Below are positions 29,657 to 42,124 of a stretch of 64,000 nucleotides of DNA, piece after piece. This DNA comes from Polyangiaceae bacterium. GTDB lineage: Bacteria > Myxococcota_A > Polyangia > Polyangiales > Polyangiaceae. The notes under the pieces were generated by a model. The model did not search any database and was not told the origin of the DNA. It was given only the letters and a program-made list of their open reading frames with translations. How positions within the stretch are numbered: the stretch's first letter is position 1; each line of letters starts with the position of its first letter. The position numbers and the translations under genes were made by a program. The stretch lies in NCBI GenBank assembly GCA_023150915.1, contig JAKLKA010000012.1, positions 1 to 64,000 on the forward strand, given 5' to 3'.

Positions 29657-31310
29657 CGACGGCCCCGTCTTTCCAGCCCCGGGGCCCGAGCTCGGTCTTC
29701 TTCAGGATCTGGAACTCGACGCGGCGGTTCTTGGCGCGCCCTTCGGCGGTCTTGGTGTCGGCAATGGGACGGCGCGGGCCGAAGCCGCGCGCCTCGAGCC
29801 GGCGCTCGTCGACGCCCCGCGCCACCAGCCAGCGCACCACCGCGATGGCCCGGCGGCGTGAGAGCGCCAGGTTGGCCTTCTCTTGGCCGACATTGTCGGT
29901 GTGCCCGTCGACGGCAACGCGCGCGATCTCTGGGTGCTGCTCCAGCACGGCCGCGACCTGTTCGAGCACCGCCGAGCTCTCGGGCGCGAGCACGTCGCGG
30001 CCGGTCGCGAAGTTGACCTGATCGGTGATCACGATCTGCTGGCCGACCACGCGCACCGCCACGGGGCAGCCCTGGGTCTTGGCTTCGCCCTTCTCGTCGG
30101 GGCAAGCGTCGGTGGCGTCGCTGATGCCGTCACCGTCGCGATCGGGCGGGCAGCCGTGCAGCTTTGGATCGGCGCTGGCCACCCCAGGCAGGGTCGGGCA
30201 GGCGTCCGCCGCATCGGCGACGCCGTCGGCGTCGAGATCGCGCGGACAGCCCGGCCGCGGCGCGTCGGGATCGCCTGCCCGGTCGGGACACTGATCCCGT
30301 GCGTCGCTCACGCCGTCGCGATCGCGATCGGATTCGGGTGCTGGGGAAACCGCGGGGGGCTCGGTCGAAGCGCCGGTTGCCGCGCCGCTGCCCCGAGCAG
30401 CGCCGCGCCGCTCGGCGTGCGCCAGCTCGAAGCTGGCCCCAAGCCCGACGATCACCCGAAACGCAGGCGTGCCTGCGCCGCGCCCGATGCCGGGGCCCGC
30501 GCCGACGAAGGCCGAGACCGGCGACAGCGCGAACTTCGCCGAGGCCAGCGCTTCGAGGTGCGTGGTGTTGCGCCCGAACCAGCCCGCGCCGGCGTCCATG
30601 CCCGTGGCGCCGATCAGCTCGGCGCCCAGCTGCGCCCGCCCCAGGCGGTAGCCAAGACCGAACGACCCCAGCGCTTCGCTGCCGAACACCCCCGCGTAGA
30701 CAGCGTCGGCCTCGCGGTGCCGCGCGCCGACGTGCAGGCGCCAGAAGAAGCGGTCGTAGTCGCTGCCGAAGACCACCCCTGCGCCCGCGCGGGTGGTGGG
30801 CGAACCTGCGTAGCGCCCGGTGGCCGTGGGAAACCAGACGGTGGTGGTGAACGCGGCCCCGGGGATGTGGTCGCGCGGGGCGAGCAGCGCAAGGCGCGAC
30901 GACAGCCGCAGATCGCCCACGTCGGACCCGCTCGGCCCGCCGAGCTCGAACGAGCCTGCGCGGCCCGTGTCGCCGCCCTGACTCAGCACGCTGGGCAGCG
31001 CTGCGTCGATGACGAACGCGTGCGAGAGCGCCAGCGAGGCCTGCAGGTGACCGACCAGCTGGTGATCCACCAGCACGGTGCGCTGCGAATCCATGGCCAG
31101 CACCAGCGGCTGGTGCGCGTACGAGAGCACCGCCGCCAGGCTGAGCCGACGCGCGCCGCGGGCGTCGACGTCGGGCGTGGACAAGAGCGCGTCGCCGGCC
31201 GGCACCGGCTCGAACCGATCGAGCGCGACCTCGGGATCGGCGTGCGCGCGCGTCGCGGTCGCCAGCGCGACCGAAGCTGCGAGGACCAGGTGCAGCGCGT
31301 GGAGCCGCAA
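29649..31310 (-). CDS. OmpA-family protein with TSP3-like repeats
   Basis: VAVDGHTDNVGQEKANLALSRRRAIAVVRWLV OmpA-C; TSP3-like DRDRDGVSDARDQCPD; putative TTG start at 31310. Confidence 0.85.
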   Translation of the reverse strand: MRLHALHLVLAASVALATATRAHADPEVALDRFEPVPAGDALLSTPDVDARGARRLSLAAVLSYAHQPLVLAMDSQRTVLVDHQLVGHLQASLALSHAFVIDAALPSVLSQGGDTGRAGSFELGGPSGSDVGDLRLSSRLALLAPRDHIPGAAFTTTVWFPTATGRYAGSPTTRAGAGVVFGSDYDRFFWRLHVGARHREADAVYAGVFGSEALGSFGLGYRLGRAQLGAELIGATGMDAGAGWFGRNTTHLEALASAKFALSPVSAFVGAGPGIGRGAGTPAFRVIVGLGASFELAHAERRGAARGSGAATGASTEPPAVSPAPESDRDRDGVSDARDQCPDRAGDPDAPRPGCPRDLDADGVADAADACPTLPGVASADPKLHGCPPDRDGDGISDATDACPDEKGEAKTQGCPVAVRVVGQQIVITDQVNFATGRDVLAPESSAVLEQVAAVLEQHPEIARVAVDGHTDNVGQEKANLALSRRRAIAVVRWLVARGVDERRLEARGFGPRRPIADTKTAEGRAKNRRVEFQILKKTELGPRGWKDGAVDE

Positions 31311-31330
31311 GGCCGTGGTATACCCGCCCG

Positions 31331-32656
31331 GTGCCGTCGATCGCAACGTCGCCCATCTCGCTGGGGCAGTCGCGCGTGCCGGTCCGCACGCTGGCGATCG
31401 AGGTGGTCTCGGGCCCCGGGGCCGGGCTGCGGGCCGAGGCCGACAGCGAACGGATGACGCTGGGGACGGCCGCGGGCAACACCGTGGTGCTGACGGATCC
31501 CACCGTTTCACGTTTTCACCTCGAGCTGGCCCGCACCGAGGGCGGGGTCGAGGTCACCGACCTCGAGTCGACCAACGGGACGTTCGCCGGGGCGCTGCGG
31601 CTCAGCCGCGCCGTGGTGCCGCCCGAGACCCAGCTCACGCTGGGGCGCAGCGTGTTGCGGGTGTTCGACGGCGCCGGAACCACGGTCGAGGTGCACGAGG
31701 GCGATCGCGTCGGCGACCTCTTGGGCGCCAGCCCCTCGATGCGCCGGCTGATGGCCCAGGTCACGCGGGTGGCCGGTGTGCCGGTCCCGGTGCTGTTGAT
31801 CGGCGAGTCGGGCACCGGCAAAGAGCTGGTGGCCCGCGCGCTGCACGAGCACAGCCCGCGCAAGGGCGGGCCGCTGGTGGTGGTGGACTCGGGCGCGCTG
31901 GCGCCCGGCGTGGTGATGAGCGAGCTGTTCGGGCACGAGCGCGGGTCGTTCACCGGCGCCGACCGCACCCACATCGGCGCGTTCGAGCGGGCCCACGGCG
32001 GCACGCTGTTCCTGGACGAGATCGGTGAGCTGCCGGCCGAGCTGCAACCGCAGCTGCTCGGCGCGCTCGAGCGCCGTCAATTCCGGCGCGTGGGCGGGCA
32101 GGCCGACATCAACGTGGACGTGCGCGTGATCGCCGCCACCAATCGTGATCTTCGGGCCGAGGTGAACTCGGGGAAGTTCCGGCTCGACCTCTACCATCGG
32201 TTGGCAGTGGTCGAGATGCGCCTTCCGCCCCTGCGCGAGCGCGTCGAAGACATCCCGCTCTTGGTGCGCCACTTCTTGACCGAGTGCGGCCACGACGGCC
32301 CGACCGAAGCGGTGATTTCTCAGACCGAGCTGGACGCCCTCTGCACCTATCGCTGGCCGGGCAACATCCGCGAGCTGCGCAACTGGGTCGAGGCAACGGT
32401 GGCCATGGGCGAGACCCCGGCGCTCTCGGACGACGGCAAGCCCAGCGCGCGCGCCGACGGCGAGACCGACGCGCACCTGGCGCTGCCCTACAAAGACGCG
32501 CGCAACACGGTGCTCGAGCGCTTCGAGCACAAGTACCTGTCGCGGCTGATTGCCCAGACGGAAGGCAACGTCAGCGAGGCCGCTCGCCGCGCGAAGATGG
32601 ACCGCAGCTATCTGATCAAGCTCTTGCAACGCCATGGGCTGCGCGGCGAGGGCTGA
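31331..32656 (+). CDS. FHA-domain sigma54-dependent transcriptional activator
   Basis: FHA-like [46 protein letters not shown] loop; Fis-type [28 protein letters not shown]. Confidence 0.93.
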   Translation: MPSIATSPISLGQSRVPVRTLAIEVVSGPGAGLRAEADSERMTLGTAAGNTVVLTDPTVSRFHLELARTEGGVEVTDLESTNGTFAGALRLSRAVVPPETQLTLGRSVLRVFDGAGTTVEVHEGDRVGDLLGASPSMRRLMAQVTRVAGVPVPVLLIGESGTGKELVARALHEHSPRKGGPLVVVDSGALAPGVVMSELFGHERGSFTGADRTHIGAFERAHGGTLFLDEIGELPAELQPQLLGALERRQFRRVGGQADINVDVRVIAATNRDLRAEVNSGKFRLDLYHRLAVVEMRLPPLRERVEDIPLLVRHFLTECGHDGPTEAVISQTELDALCTYRWPGNIRELRNWVEATVAMGETPALSDDGKPSARADGETDAHLALPYKDARNTVLERFEHKYLSRLIAQTEGNVSEAARRAKMDRSYLIKLLQRHGLRGEG

Positions 32657-32677
32657 GCCCCCGCCGCTCTCGGTGGC

Positions 32678-35764
<3,087 letters not shown>

Positions 35765-35778
35765 GGTCGTCCTCTTCG

Positions 35779-37512
35779 TCACTTCGTCTTGACCGTGGTC
35801 GAACCCTCGTTCGACTGGATGTGGAACTCGACTCGGCGGTTCTTCTGCCGGCCTTCTTCGGTGTCGTTGGTGTCGAGCGGGCGCTCGAGCCCGAACCCGA
35901 CCGACGACAGGCGCTTCTGATCGATGCCCTTGTCGGTCAGCCACTTGACCACGCTGGCAGCGCGCCGCTTGCTCAAGTCCTTGTTGTAGCCCTTGCCGCC
36001 GCGGTTGTCGGTGTGACCCTCGACGCTGACTTTGGTGATCTCGGGGTGGGCCTTCAAGATCTCGAGGACGGCGCCGAGCACGGCGTCGCTGGCGGGCAGG
36101 ATCTTGGCGCTCTTGGTGGCGAACTGCACCTGCTCGATGATCTTGATCTGGCCCGCGTCGATCTGGGCCTTCGGGCAGCCGTGCTTCTTGGGATCGGGAT
36201 CGGCGACCCCGGCCTTGTCGGGACAGGCATCTTCGGCGTCCACGATGCCGTCGCCGTCGGTGTCCTTGGACGGCGGGCAGCCGTGCTTCGCCGGGTCCAC
36301 GTGGGACACGCCCTTCTCCTTCGGGCAGGCGTCCACGTCGTCGGTGATGCCGTCGCCGTCGGTGTCCTTTGGCGCCGGGCAGCCGTGCTTCTTGGGGTCG
36401 TCACTCTTCACGCCCGGCTCTTCGGGGCAGGCGTCGTCGGCGTCCACGATGCCGTCGTGGTCCCGATCGGACGGCGCAGCCGCGGGCGGGCAACCGTTGG
36501 TCTTCGGATCGTCGGTGCGCACGCCGGGCGTGTCCGGGCAGGCGTCGTCGGCGTCCACGATACCGTCCTTGTCGCGGTCCGAGGGCGCTGCGGGCTTTTC
36601 GACCGCCGGGAACCACTCGACGCTGGCCAAGACGCGCACCGCCGGCGCGCCCACGCCGCGGGTGAGCCCGGGCCCCACCGCCGCGCCCACGCGCCAGTCG
36701 GGGGTCACCGCGTATTTGCCCCCGATCACCACCTCGAGGGGCGTCGTGCGCTTCTTGAACGCGCCGTCCCCGCCGTCGCTCACCACCGTGGAGCCGAACA
36801 CCTCGGGCCCCACGATCAGCTTCTTGTCCAGGGCGCGCAGGCCCACCGCGGCCGAGAAGGTCAGCTCGCTGCCGAACGCATCGCCGCCCAGGTTGTCGCC
36901 CTTGGCGCGATAGTTGAAGCCGGTCTGGGCGGCGTAGGCCAGATCGCCCAGGTCACCGGCCAGCATCAAGCGTGGCCGGATCCGTACCTTGCCGTCGCTG
37001 GCGAACGCCTTGTCGTTGCCGACGGGGATGAAGCCCTGCACGCCGAACGCCAGCGTCGCCGCGCCACCGTACTCGCCGAGCATGCGCACGTCGGCGCTGA
37101 GCCGCGGATCGCCGATGCCGGCCTTGTCGCTGCTCGAGAACGAGCTGTTCGCGACGTTCGTCCCCTCGCCCTTGCTGTACGCAAGGAGCGGCAGGTTCGC
37201 GCCGAGGCGCAGGCGATCGAACAGCACCACCGCGCCGCCCAGGTGAACGAAGAGCTGGTGCTCGACCACGGCGGCTTGCTCGTCACCGTTCGCGTCGTAC
37301 CAGACCAGCGGCTTGTAGGCGTAGTCGCCGATGGCGCCGAGCGCGAAGCGACCGTTGCCCCGCAGGTCGAGGGACTCGTTGGCGAACCAGTCGCTGCCCC
37401 GCTCCGAGGGTTCGTAGCGATCGAGCGCGAAGCCGCCTTCGTCGGCGGCGAGCGCGGGGGCGGCGAACGAGAGCGTGAGCGCGGAGAGCGTCAGGGTAGA
37501 GAGAAGTCGCAT
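35779..37512 (-). CDS. OmpA-family protein with TSP3 repeats
   Basis: VSVEGHTDNRGGKGYNKDLSKRRAASVVKWLTDKGI; DRDKDGIVDADDACPDTPG repeats; paralogue of 29649-31310. Confidence 0.9.
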   Translation of the reverse strand: MRLLSTLTLSALTLSFAAPALAADEGGFALDRYEPSERGSDWFANESLDLRGNGRFALGAIGDYAYKPLVWYDANGDEQAAVVEHQLFVHLGGAVVLFDRLRLGANLPLLAYSKGEGTNVANSSFSSSDKAGIGDPRLSADVRMLGEYGGAATLAFGVQGFIPVGNDKAFASDGKVRIRPRLMLAGDLGDLAYAAQTGFNYRAKGDNLGGDAFGSELTFSAAVGLRALDKKLIVGPEVFGSTVVSDGGDGAFKKRTTPLEVVIGGKYAVTPDWRVGAAVGPGLTRGVGAPAVRVLASVEWFPAVEKPAAPSDRDKDGIVDADDACPDTPGVRTDDPKTNGCPPAAAPSDRDHDGIVDADDACPEEPGVKSDDPKKHGCPAPKDTDGDGITDDVDACPKEKGVSHVDPAKHGCPPSKDTDGDGIVDAEDACPDKAGVADPDPKKHGCPKAQIDAGQIKIIEQVQFATKSAKILPASDAVLGAVLEILKAHPEITKVSVEGHTDNRGGKGYNKDLSKRRAASVVKWLTDKGIDQKRLSSVGFGLERPLDTNDTEEGRQKNRRVEFHIQSNEGSTTVKTK

Positions 37513-37700
37513 GTGGATCACCCGGTGGTCGGCGCATCGGAGCAACCGGCGTGCCGATGCGTAGAGCGCGCGGAAGCATGCGTCATCTGGGCGCCGAAGT
37601 GCAGGCTCTAGACCGCAGTCCGGTCCCGATTGTCGCCTGCAGCCTGCAGCGGGCGGGCGGCCCCCCGCCCCGGGGCTCCGGCCCGAGCGCCCGGGGGAAT

Positions 37701-37734
37701 CGTATATACAGCGAGGACAGTTGACGTATATACA
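37701..37734. promoter_or_regulatory. Two CGTATATACA repeats (each containing palindrome GTATATAC) upstream of the NTase/RHH operon
   Basis: 37701-37710 and 37725-37734, identical, 24 bp apart. Confidence 0.6.
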
Positions 37735-37756
37735 CTTCGCGGCGTAGCCTCGTAGG

Positions 37757-38233
37757 GTGCTGAGCGAAGTCGCTGCGTTGCTCGACGCATGGATCATCGA
37801 CCAGAACGTGGGGCTCCGGCGCGAAGGGCTACCCACCTACCAGCCCTGCCAGATCCAGGTGCTGGGTCAAACCGCGCTGCTCGAGGCGGGGCTGGCTCTG
37901 CAACTGGTTGCCACGAAGGACGTGGACGTTCGGGCGAACTACGAGCAGGCGGTGGAGGCCGAGTTCCACCGCCTGCTGCGCGCACGGGGGCGGGAGCTCG
38001 ACCCGGTTGGACACGAGGCATGGATGCCCAAGGAAACGACGTATGCGCCGCTCTATGCGGGACGGTTCGTCACGCTGCTGCTCGCGGACGCCGATGCCGT
38101 GCTCGTCTCCAAGGCGCTGAAGGCGCCCGCGAAGAACCGCTCCCTGCTCACCGAATACCTGGCCAAGGGCGCTTCGCCGCGGTTCCTGCAGCTGTCCAAG
38201 CGCTACGGTATCGACCTGGAGCAGTTCGTTTGA
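37757..38233 (+). CDS. Nucleotidyltransferase-like protein (DUF6036/AbiEii-like fold suspected)
   Basis: QIQVLGQTALLEAGLALQLVATKDVDVRANYEQ; GTG start; coupled to the next gene (TTGA overlap). Confidence 0.55.
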   Translation: MLSEVAALLDAWIIDQNVGLRREGLPTYQPCQIQVLGQTALLEAGLALQLVATKDVDVRANYEQAVEAEFHRLLRARGRELDPVGHEAWMPKETTYAPLYAGRFVTLLLADADAVLVSKALKAPAKNRSLLTEYLAKGASPRFLQLSKRYGIDLEQFV

Positions 38234-38766
38234 CGTACACGGCACGAGAGCTCCGCGCGCGTGCCCAGCGACGCCTGGCTCGACTCGAGCGCGGGCGTCG
38301 TGACCCGCGCTACGCGCGCGTCGTGGGGCGGCTGCGTGCTCTGGGGCTGCTCGTCACCAACTTCGAGGCCGAGGACCCCGCGGGGCCGATTCGCATTTCC
38401 GACGCGCTCTGGGCGGGGAGCCTCGAGCCGCGTGTTCTGGAACTCTTGCCTGCGCTCGTGCTCAAGGCGCCGGCAACCTTCGAGAGCGTGCGCGACCTGC
38501 CAGCGGATCTGCACCTCGCCGTCCGCGCGCTGCGGCGCGGAGAGACGCCGGACGACTTCCGCGGCATCCCCGGTGAGGCCTTGGCCCGGTGGCCCCCGCG
38601 GGTGGGGCGCAAACAGAAGCTGCCGAGCTGCATGAAGACCTTCCGGCTCACGCAAGACGACCTGAAGCTGCTCCGGCAACTGGCGTCGTCCCTGGGTTTG
38701 ACCGAGGCAGACGTGGTCCGCCGCGGGCTCCGCGCACTCGCAGCCGCCGAGCTCTTGGGCGCCTGA
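38230..38766 (+). CDS. Protein with C-terminal ribbon-helix-helix-like domain
   Basis: C-term KTFRLTQDDLKLLRQLASSLGLTEADVVRRGLRALAAAELLGA; TTG start overlapping upstream stop. Confidence 0.55.
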   Translation: MTYTARELRARAQRRLARLERGRRDPRYARVVGRLRALGLLVTNFEAEDPAGPIRISDALWAGSLEPRVLELLPALVLKAPATFESVRDLPADLHLAVRALRRGETPDDFRGIPGEALARWPPRVGRKQKLPSCMKTFRLTQDDLKLLRQLASSLGLTEADVVRRGLRALAAAELLGA

Positions 38767-38825
38767 GGGTCCGGCACGCCGTGCCCGCCCGCAATCAGCC
38801 GGCGTGGGCTCGACTCCACCTTGGC

Positions 38826-39272
38826 CTAGCCTCGAGAGCCCTCGACCAGCGGGTTCGCCGTCTTGATCGCGGCGAAGCGGTTGAAGTCACGGTCGGCAGT
38901 CCAGAGCTCTGCCACGCCGTGCGCGATGCACAGCGCCGCAATGCGTGCGTCGTGGACCTTGGCCCCCGTGACCTGCGATGAGCGGAGCAGAGCGGCCAGG
39001 GCGTCCCAGTAACCTTCCTCTTCGGCGAGAAGTCGGACCGCCGGCGAGCCCAGCCACTGACTGGTTTGTTGGACCGCGAGCTCGAGAGGTGTCGGTGCCT
39101 TGTAGATCCGAGCGTTGGTGACGTTGGCCACGAACTCGTGGATACACGGCCACGGCAGCGCCCAGCGCGTTCCACCCTCGACCAGCTGCCGCACCACACG
39201 TTCGGCTCGATCGTGGAACGGTGAATCGCTTCGGTGCGAGTACACCAGGATGTTCGTATCAACCGCGATCAC
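38826..39272 (-). CDS. vapC: PIN-domain ribonuclease toxin (VapC family)
   Basis: VIAVDTNILVYSHR, IHEFVANVT, KVHDARIAALCIAHGVAELWTADRDF acidic residues; GTGA overlap with antitoxin. Confidence 0.9.
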   Translation of the reverse strand: MIAVDTNILVYSHRSDSPFHDRAERVVRQLVEGGTRWALPWPCIHEFVANVTNARIYKAPTPLELAVQQTSQWLGSPAVRLLAEEEGYWDALAALLRSSQVTGAKVHDARIAALCIAHGVAELWTADRDFNRFAAIKTANPLVEGSRG

Positions 39273-39526
39273 GCGCCTCGGCCTTCGTACGTCAGGTCGC
39301 GCAACCGATCGCTGTCGGTCCATTCGAGCCCCTCGACGAGGCCCCCGGCACCGAACGAGCAGTCCTTCATTTGGTACCGGGTGGCCGCCGGCCGCTCGCG
39401 TTGAAGGATCTCGCTGAGCCCCTCGAGCAAGAGCGCGCGAAGCGAGGTCTTGCGCTCGTGCGCTAGCTTCTTGGCACGTCGGAACAGGCTGTCGGGGATG
39501 TCGATCGACGTCCGCATTATGCTCAT
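39269..39526 (-). CDS. vapB: RHH antitoxin (VapB family)
   Basis: MSIMRTSIDIPDSLFRRAKKLAHERKTSLRALLLEGLSEIL. Confidence 0.85.
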   Translation of the reverse strand: MSIMRTSIDIPDSLFRRAKKLAHERKTSLRALLLEGLSEILQRERPAATRYQMKDCSFGAGGLVEGLEWTDSDRLRDLTYEGRGA

Positions 39527-39544
39527 GCATATCCCATAATATGC
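39527..39544. promoter_or_regulatory. vapB upstream palindrome GCATAT-N6-ATATGC
   Basis: GCATATCCCATAATATGC, abuts the vapB start codon. Confidence 0.5.
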
Positions 39545-39601
39545 CTGTATGCAAGACAGCTGGGCGCGGGGCTCGCAATGAGCCTGGACTACGCTGCCGC
39601 G

Positions 39602-41050
39602 ATGCGCTTCCTCCACCCCGAGCACGACGAAGAGCTCGAGCTCTCCACCGATGACGTCTTCCTGAATCCCGGCTTCTACGAGGGTACGTCCCGCCTCGAG
39701 ACGGATCTTTCCCCTTCCGACTTCCCCGGCTGCTCGCACCCGATCGTGTCGGCGAACATGAACGCCGTCACCGGCAAGCGCATGGCCGAGACGATGGCCC
39801 GATTCGGTGGGCTCGGTGTGCTGCCGCAGGACATGGACATCGACACCGTCGCCCGCATCGTGGCGCACATACACTCGTCCGATCCGCGCTACGACACGGC
39901 GCTGTCCGTCTCACCACGCGCCACGTTGCGCGACGTGCAGGGCATCATCCGCAAGCGGTCGCACGACCTGGTCGTCGTGGTCGACGACGAGCGGAGGCCG
40001 CTGGGCATCATCACCCACGCCGACCTGCGCGACCGCGACCAGTTCACGCCGGCATCGGCCATCATGTCGAAGCGCCTGGTCACCTTGCCGGTGGGGATCA
40101 CGAACCGCGATGCGTTCCTGTGCATGGAAGACGCGCGCGTGAAGGCGGCGCCGGTGCTGGACGCAGACGGACGCCTGGTCGGCATCCTGGGGCGCGACGA
40201 CGCCGTGCGCCTCGAGCTTCTGCGCCCGGCGCTGGGCCCGAAAGGCGAGCTGATGGTCGGTGCGGCCATCGGCATCTCGGGTGATGCGCCGGCCCTGGCC
40301 GGGCGGCTCGTCGAGCTCGGCGTTGCCGCCATCGTCGTCGACACGGCCCACGGCCACCAGCGGCGCATGCTCGAGACGCTGCGCGCGGTCTCGAGCGTCG
40401 TGGGCGGTCGCGTGCCGGTCGTCGCGGGGAACGTGTGCACTGCCGAGGGCACGCGCGCGCTGCTCGAGGCGGGCGCCGACGTGGCCAAGGTCAACGTGGG
40501 CCCCGGCGCAATGTGCACGACGCGCATGCAGACCGGCGCGGGACGCCCCACCTTCACTTCCGTGCAGGTCTGCGCGCGCGAGGCGCGGGCACTGGGCAGG
40601 CACGTGTGGGCCGACGGCGGCGTCCGCCACCCGCGTGACGTCGCGCTCTACCTCGCTGCCGGCGCGACGCGCGTCATGGTGGGTACCGCGCTCGCCGGCA
40701 CGTACGAGAGCCCGGGCGACGTCAAAGAGGACAGGGACGGCGCGCTCTACAAGGAGAACTACGGGATGGCCAGCGCACGCGCGGTGAGCGACCGCGCCGC
40801 CGATCAGGACGCCTTCGACCGGGCAAAGAAGGGGTTTTTCCGAGAGGGCATCTCCACCTCCCGCATCTACATCCGCGAAGGCCACGAGAGCGTCGGAGCC
40901 ATCGTCGTGGACATGATCACCGGCGTCCAGTCGGCGTTCACCTACGCGGGGGCAAGGTCCATCGACGAGCTTTTCGCGAAGGCGGTGATCGGTGTCCAGA
41001 GCCCCGCCGGGTACCTCGAGGGCACGCCGCACGGAGCCCTCCGGCGCTAG
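39602..41050 (+). CDS. GuaB1-like IMP dehydrogenase/GMP reductase family protein with CBS domains
   Basis: MRFLHPEHDEELELSTDDVFLNP; VAGNVCTAEGTRALLEAGADVAKVNVGPGAMCTTRMQTGAGRP; start at 39602 preferred over 39578. Confidence 0.88.
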   Translation: MRFLHPEHDEELELSTDDVFLNPGFYEGTSRLETDLSPSDFPGCSHPIVSANMNAVTGKRMAETMARFGGLGVLPQDMDIDTVARIVAHIHSSDPRYDTALSVSPRATLRDVQGIIRKRSHDLVVVVDDERRPLGIITHADLRDRDQFTPASAIMSKRLVTLPVGITNRDAFLCMEDARVKAAPVLDADGRLVGILGRDDAVRLELLRPALGPKGELMVGAAIGISGDAPALAGRLVELGVAAIVVDTAHGHQRRMLETLRAVSSVVGGRVPVVAGNVCTAEGTRALLEAGADVAKVNVGPGAMCTTRMQTGAGRPTFTSVQVCAREARALGRHVWADGGVRHPRDVALYLAAGATRVMVGTALAGTYESPGDVKEDRDGALYKENYGMASARAVSDRAADQDAFDRAKKGFFREGISTSRIYIREGHESVGAIVVDMITGVQSAFTYAGARSIDELFAKAVIGVQSPAGYLEGTPHGALRR

Positions 41051-41190
41051 CTCGATCGTGCAGCCAAAGCCCGCCGAAGCACCGTGACGCGGCAGGCGGC
41101 CAGGTCCGGAACGAGACCTGCGCCCCGCCCGTCGGGGCTGATCTCTCTCGCCGGCCCGGCCGACGAGTTACCGGTAACCCGCTGCACCGG

Positions 41191-41277
41191 CAACCACCTC
41201 CAACTATCAGCGATCACTCGGGTTTGCCGTGGCCCGGGGGTTGCTCTTACCGGGCCATCTTCTGATGGAGGTGTTTG
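41191..41277 (+). promoter_or_regulatory. Structured 5' leader with anti-Shine-Dalgarno stem
   Basis: CAACCACCTCCA (41191-41202) pairs with TGGAGGTGTTTG (41266-41277) with one mismatch; nested TGGCCCGG/CCGGGCCA (41230-41237/41250-41257). Confidence 0.5.
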
Positions 41278-41281
41278 GAAA

Positions 41282-42121
41282 ATGAGATTGAGAAATGTGC
41301 TTCCGACCCTGTTCGCGTTCGGCCTCGTGCTGGCCGCGAACGAGGCGCGCGCCAGTTATCCGGCGGGCGTCTGGGTCAAGGTGAAGAAGGTGGTGTTCGA
41401 GCCCGACGCGACGACGCCCACCAAGATCCAAATCCACGGCGCTGCGATGCTCTACGACAAGAGCACCGGCACGAGCTACGCGGGCTACAGCGAGCCGGCG
41501 TTCGGCTTCCTCTATTACAGCTGCCCAGCTGGAAAAGAGAAGACGTGCGTCAGCGAGTGGGCTGACGTCGAGAAGAACATCAAGGCGACCGACGACGTCT
41601 GCGTGGGGCTCGGTGATCAGAGCCTGCCCACCGGCACGCTGCGCGCACCGAACGCAACGCCCGGAACACCCGATGCCTATCCGATCGCGATGGGCGTGCT
41701 CACCGGCTACACGCCGTGTCTGGCCATCGAGAAGTTCTTGAAGAGCCAGCCCGACGGCGGCACCGGTGGGAGCGGCGGCACCGGCGGCTCCGGCGGCGCC
41801 GACGGCGGGAGCACCGGAGGGTCGACCAGCACCGGAGGGTCGACCAGCACCGGAGGGTCGGCCGGCTCGGGAAGCGGCGGCAGCGCCGGAAGCGCCGGCG
41901 GCGCCGCAGGGTCGGGAAGCGGCGGGGCCTCCAGCGGCGGGGCCTCGGCCGGCGGCGGCGCGCCGAGCGGCGGCACGTCGGGCGGTGGAGCGAAGTCGGG
42001 CGACGACTCGAGTGACGACGGCGGCTGCTCCGTCTCGGCGCCGAGCTCGGTCGCGGGCCTGGGGTGGCTGCTCGCGGGCCTGGGCGCGGTTTTCGCCCTG
42101 CGGCGAGGAAAGCGAGGCTGA
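41282..42121 (+). CDS. Secreted Gly/Ser-rich protein with MYXO-CTERM tail
   Basis: Signal MRLRNVLPTLFAFGLVLAANEARA; GGSTGGSTSTGG linker; tail GGCSVSAPSSVAGLGWLLAGLGAVFALRRGKRG. Confidence 0.8.
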   Translation: MRLRNVLPTLFAFGLVLAANEARASYPAGVWVKVKKVVFEPDATTPTKIQIHGAAMLYDKSTGTSYAGYSEPAFGFLYYSCPAGKEKTCVSEWADVEKNIKATDDVCVGLGDQSLPTGTLRAPNATPGTPDAYPIAMGVLTGYTPCLAIEKFLKSQPDGGTGGSGGTGGSGGADGGSTGGSTSTGGSTSTGGSAGSGSGGSAGSAGGAAGSGSGGASSGGASAGGGAPSGGTSGGGAKSGDDSSDDGGCSVSAPSSVAGLGWLLAGLGAVFALRRGKRG

Positions 42122-42124
42122 CCC

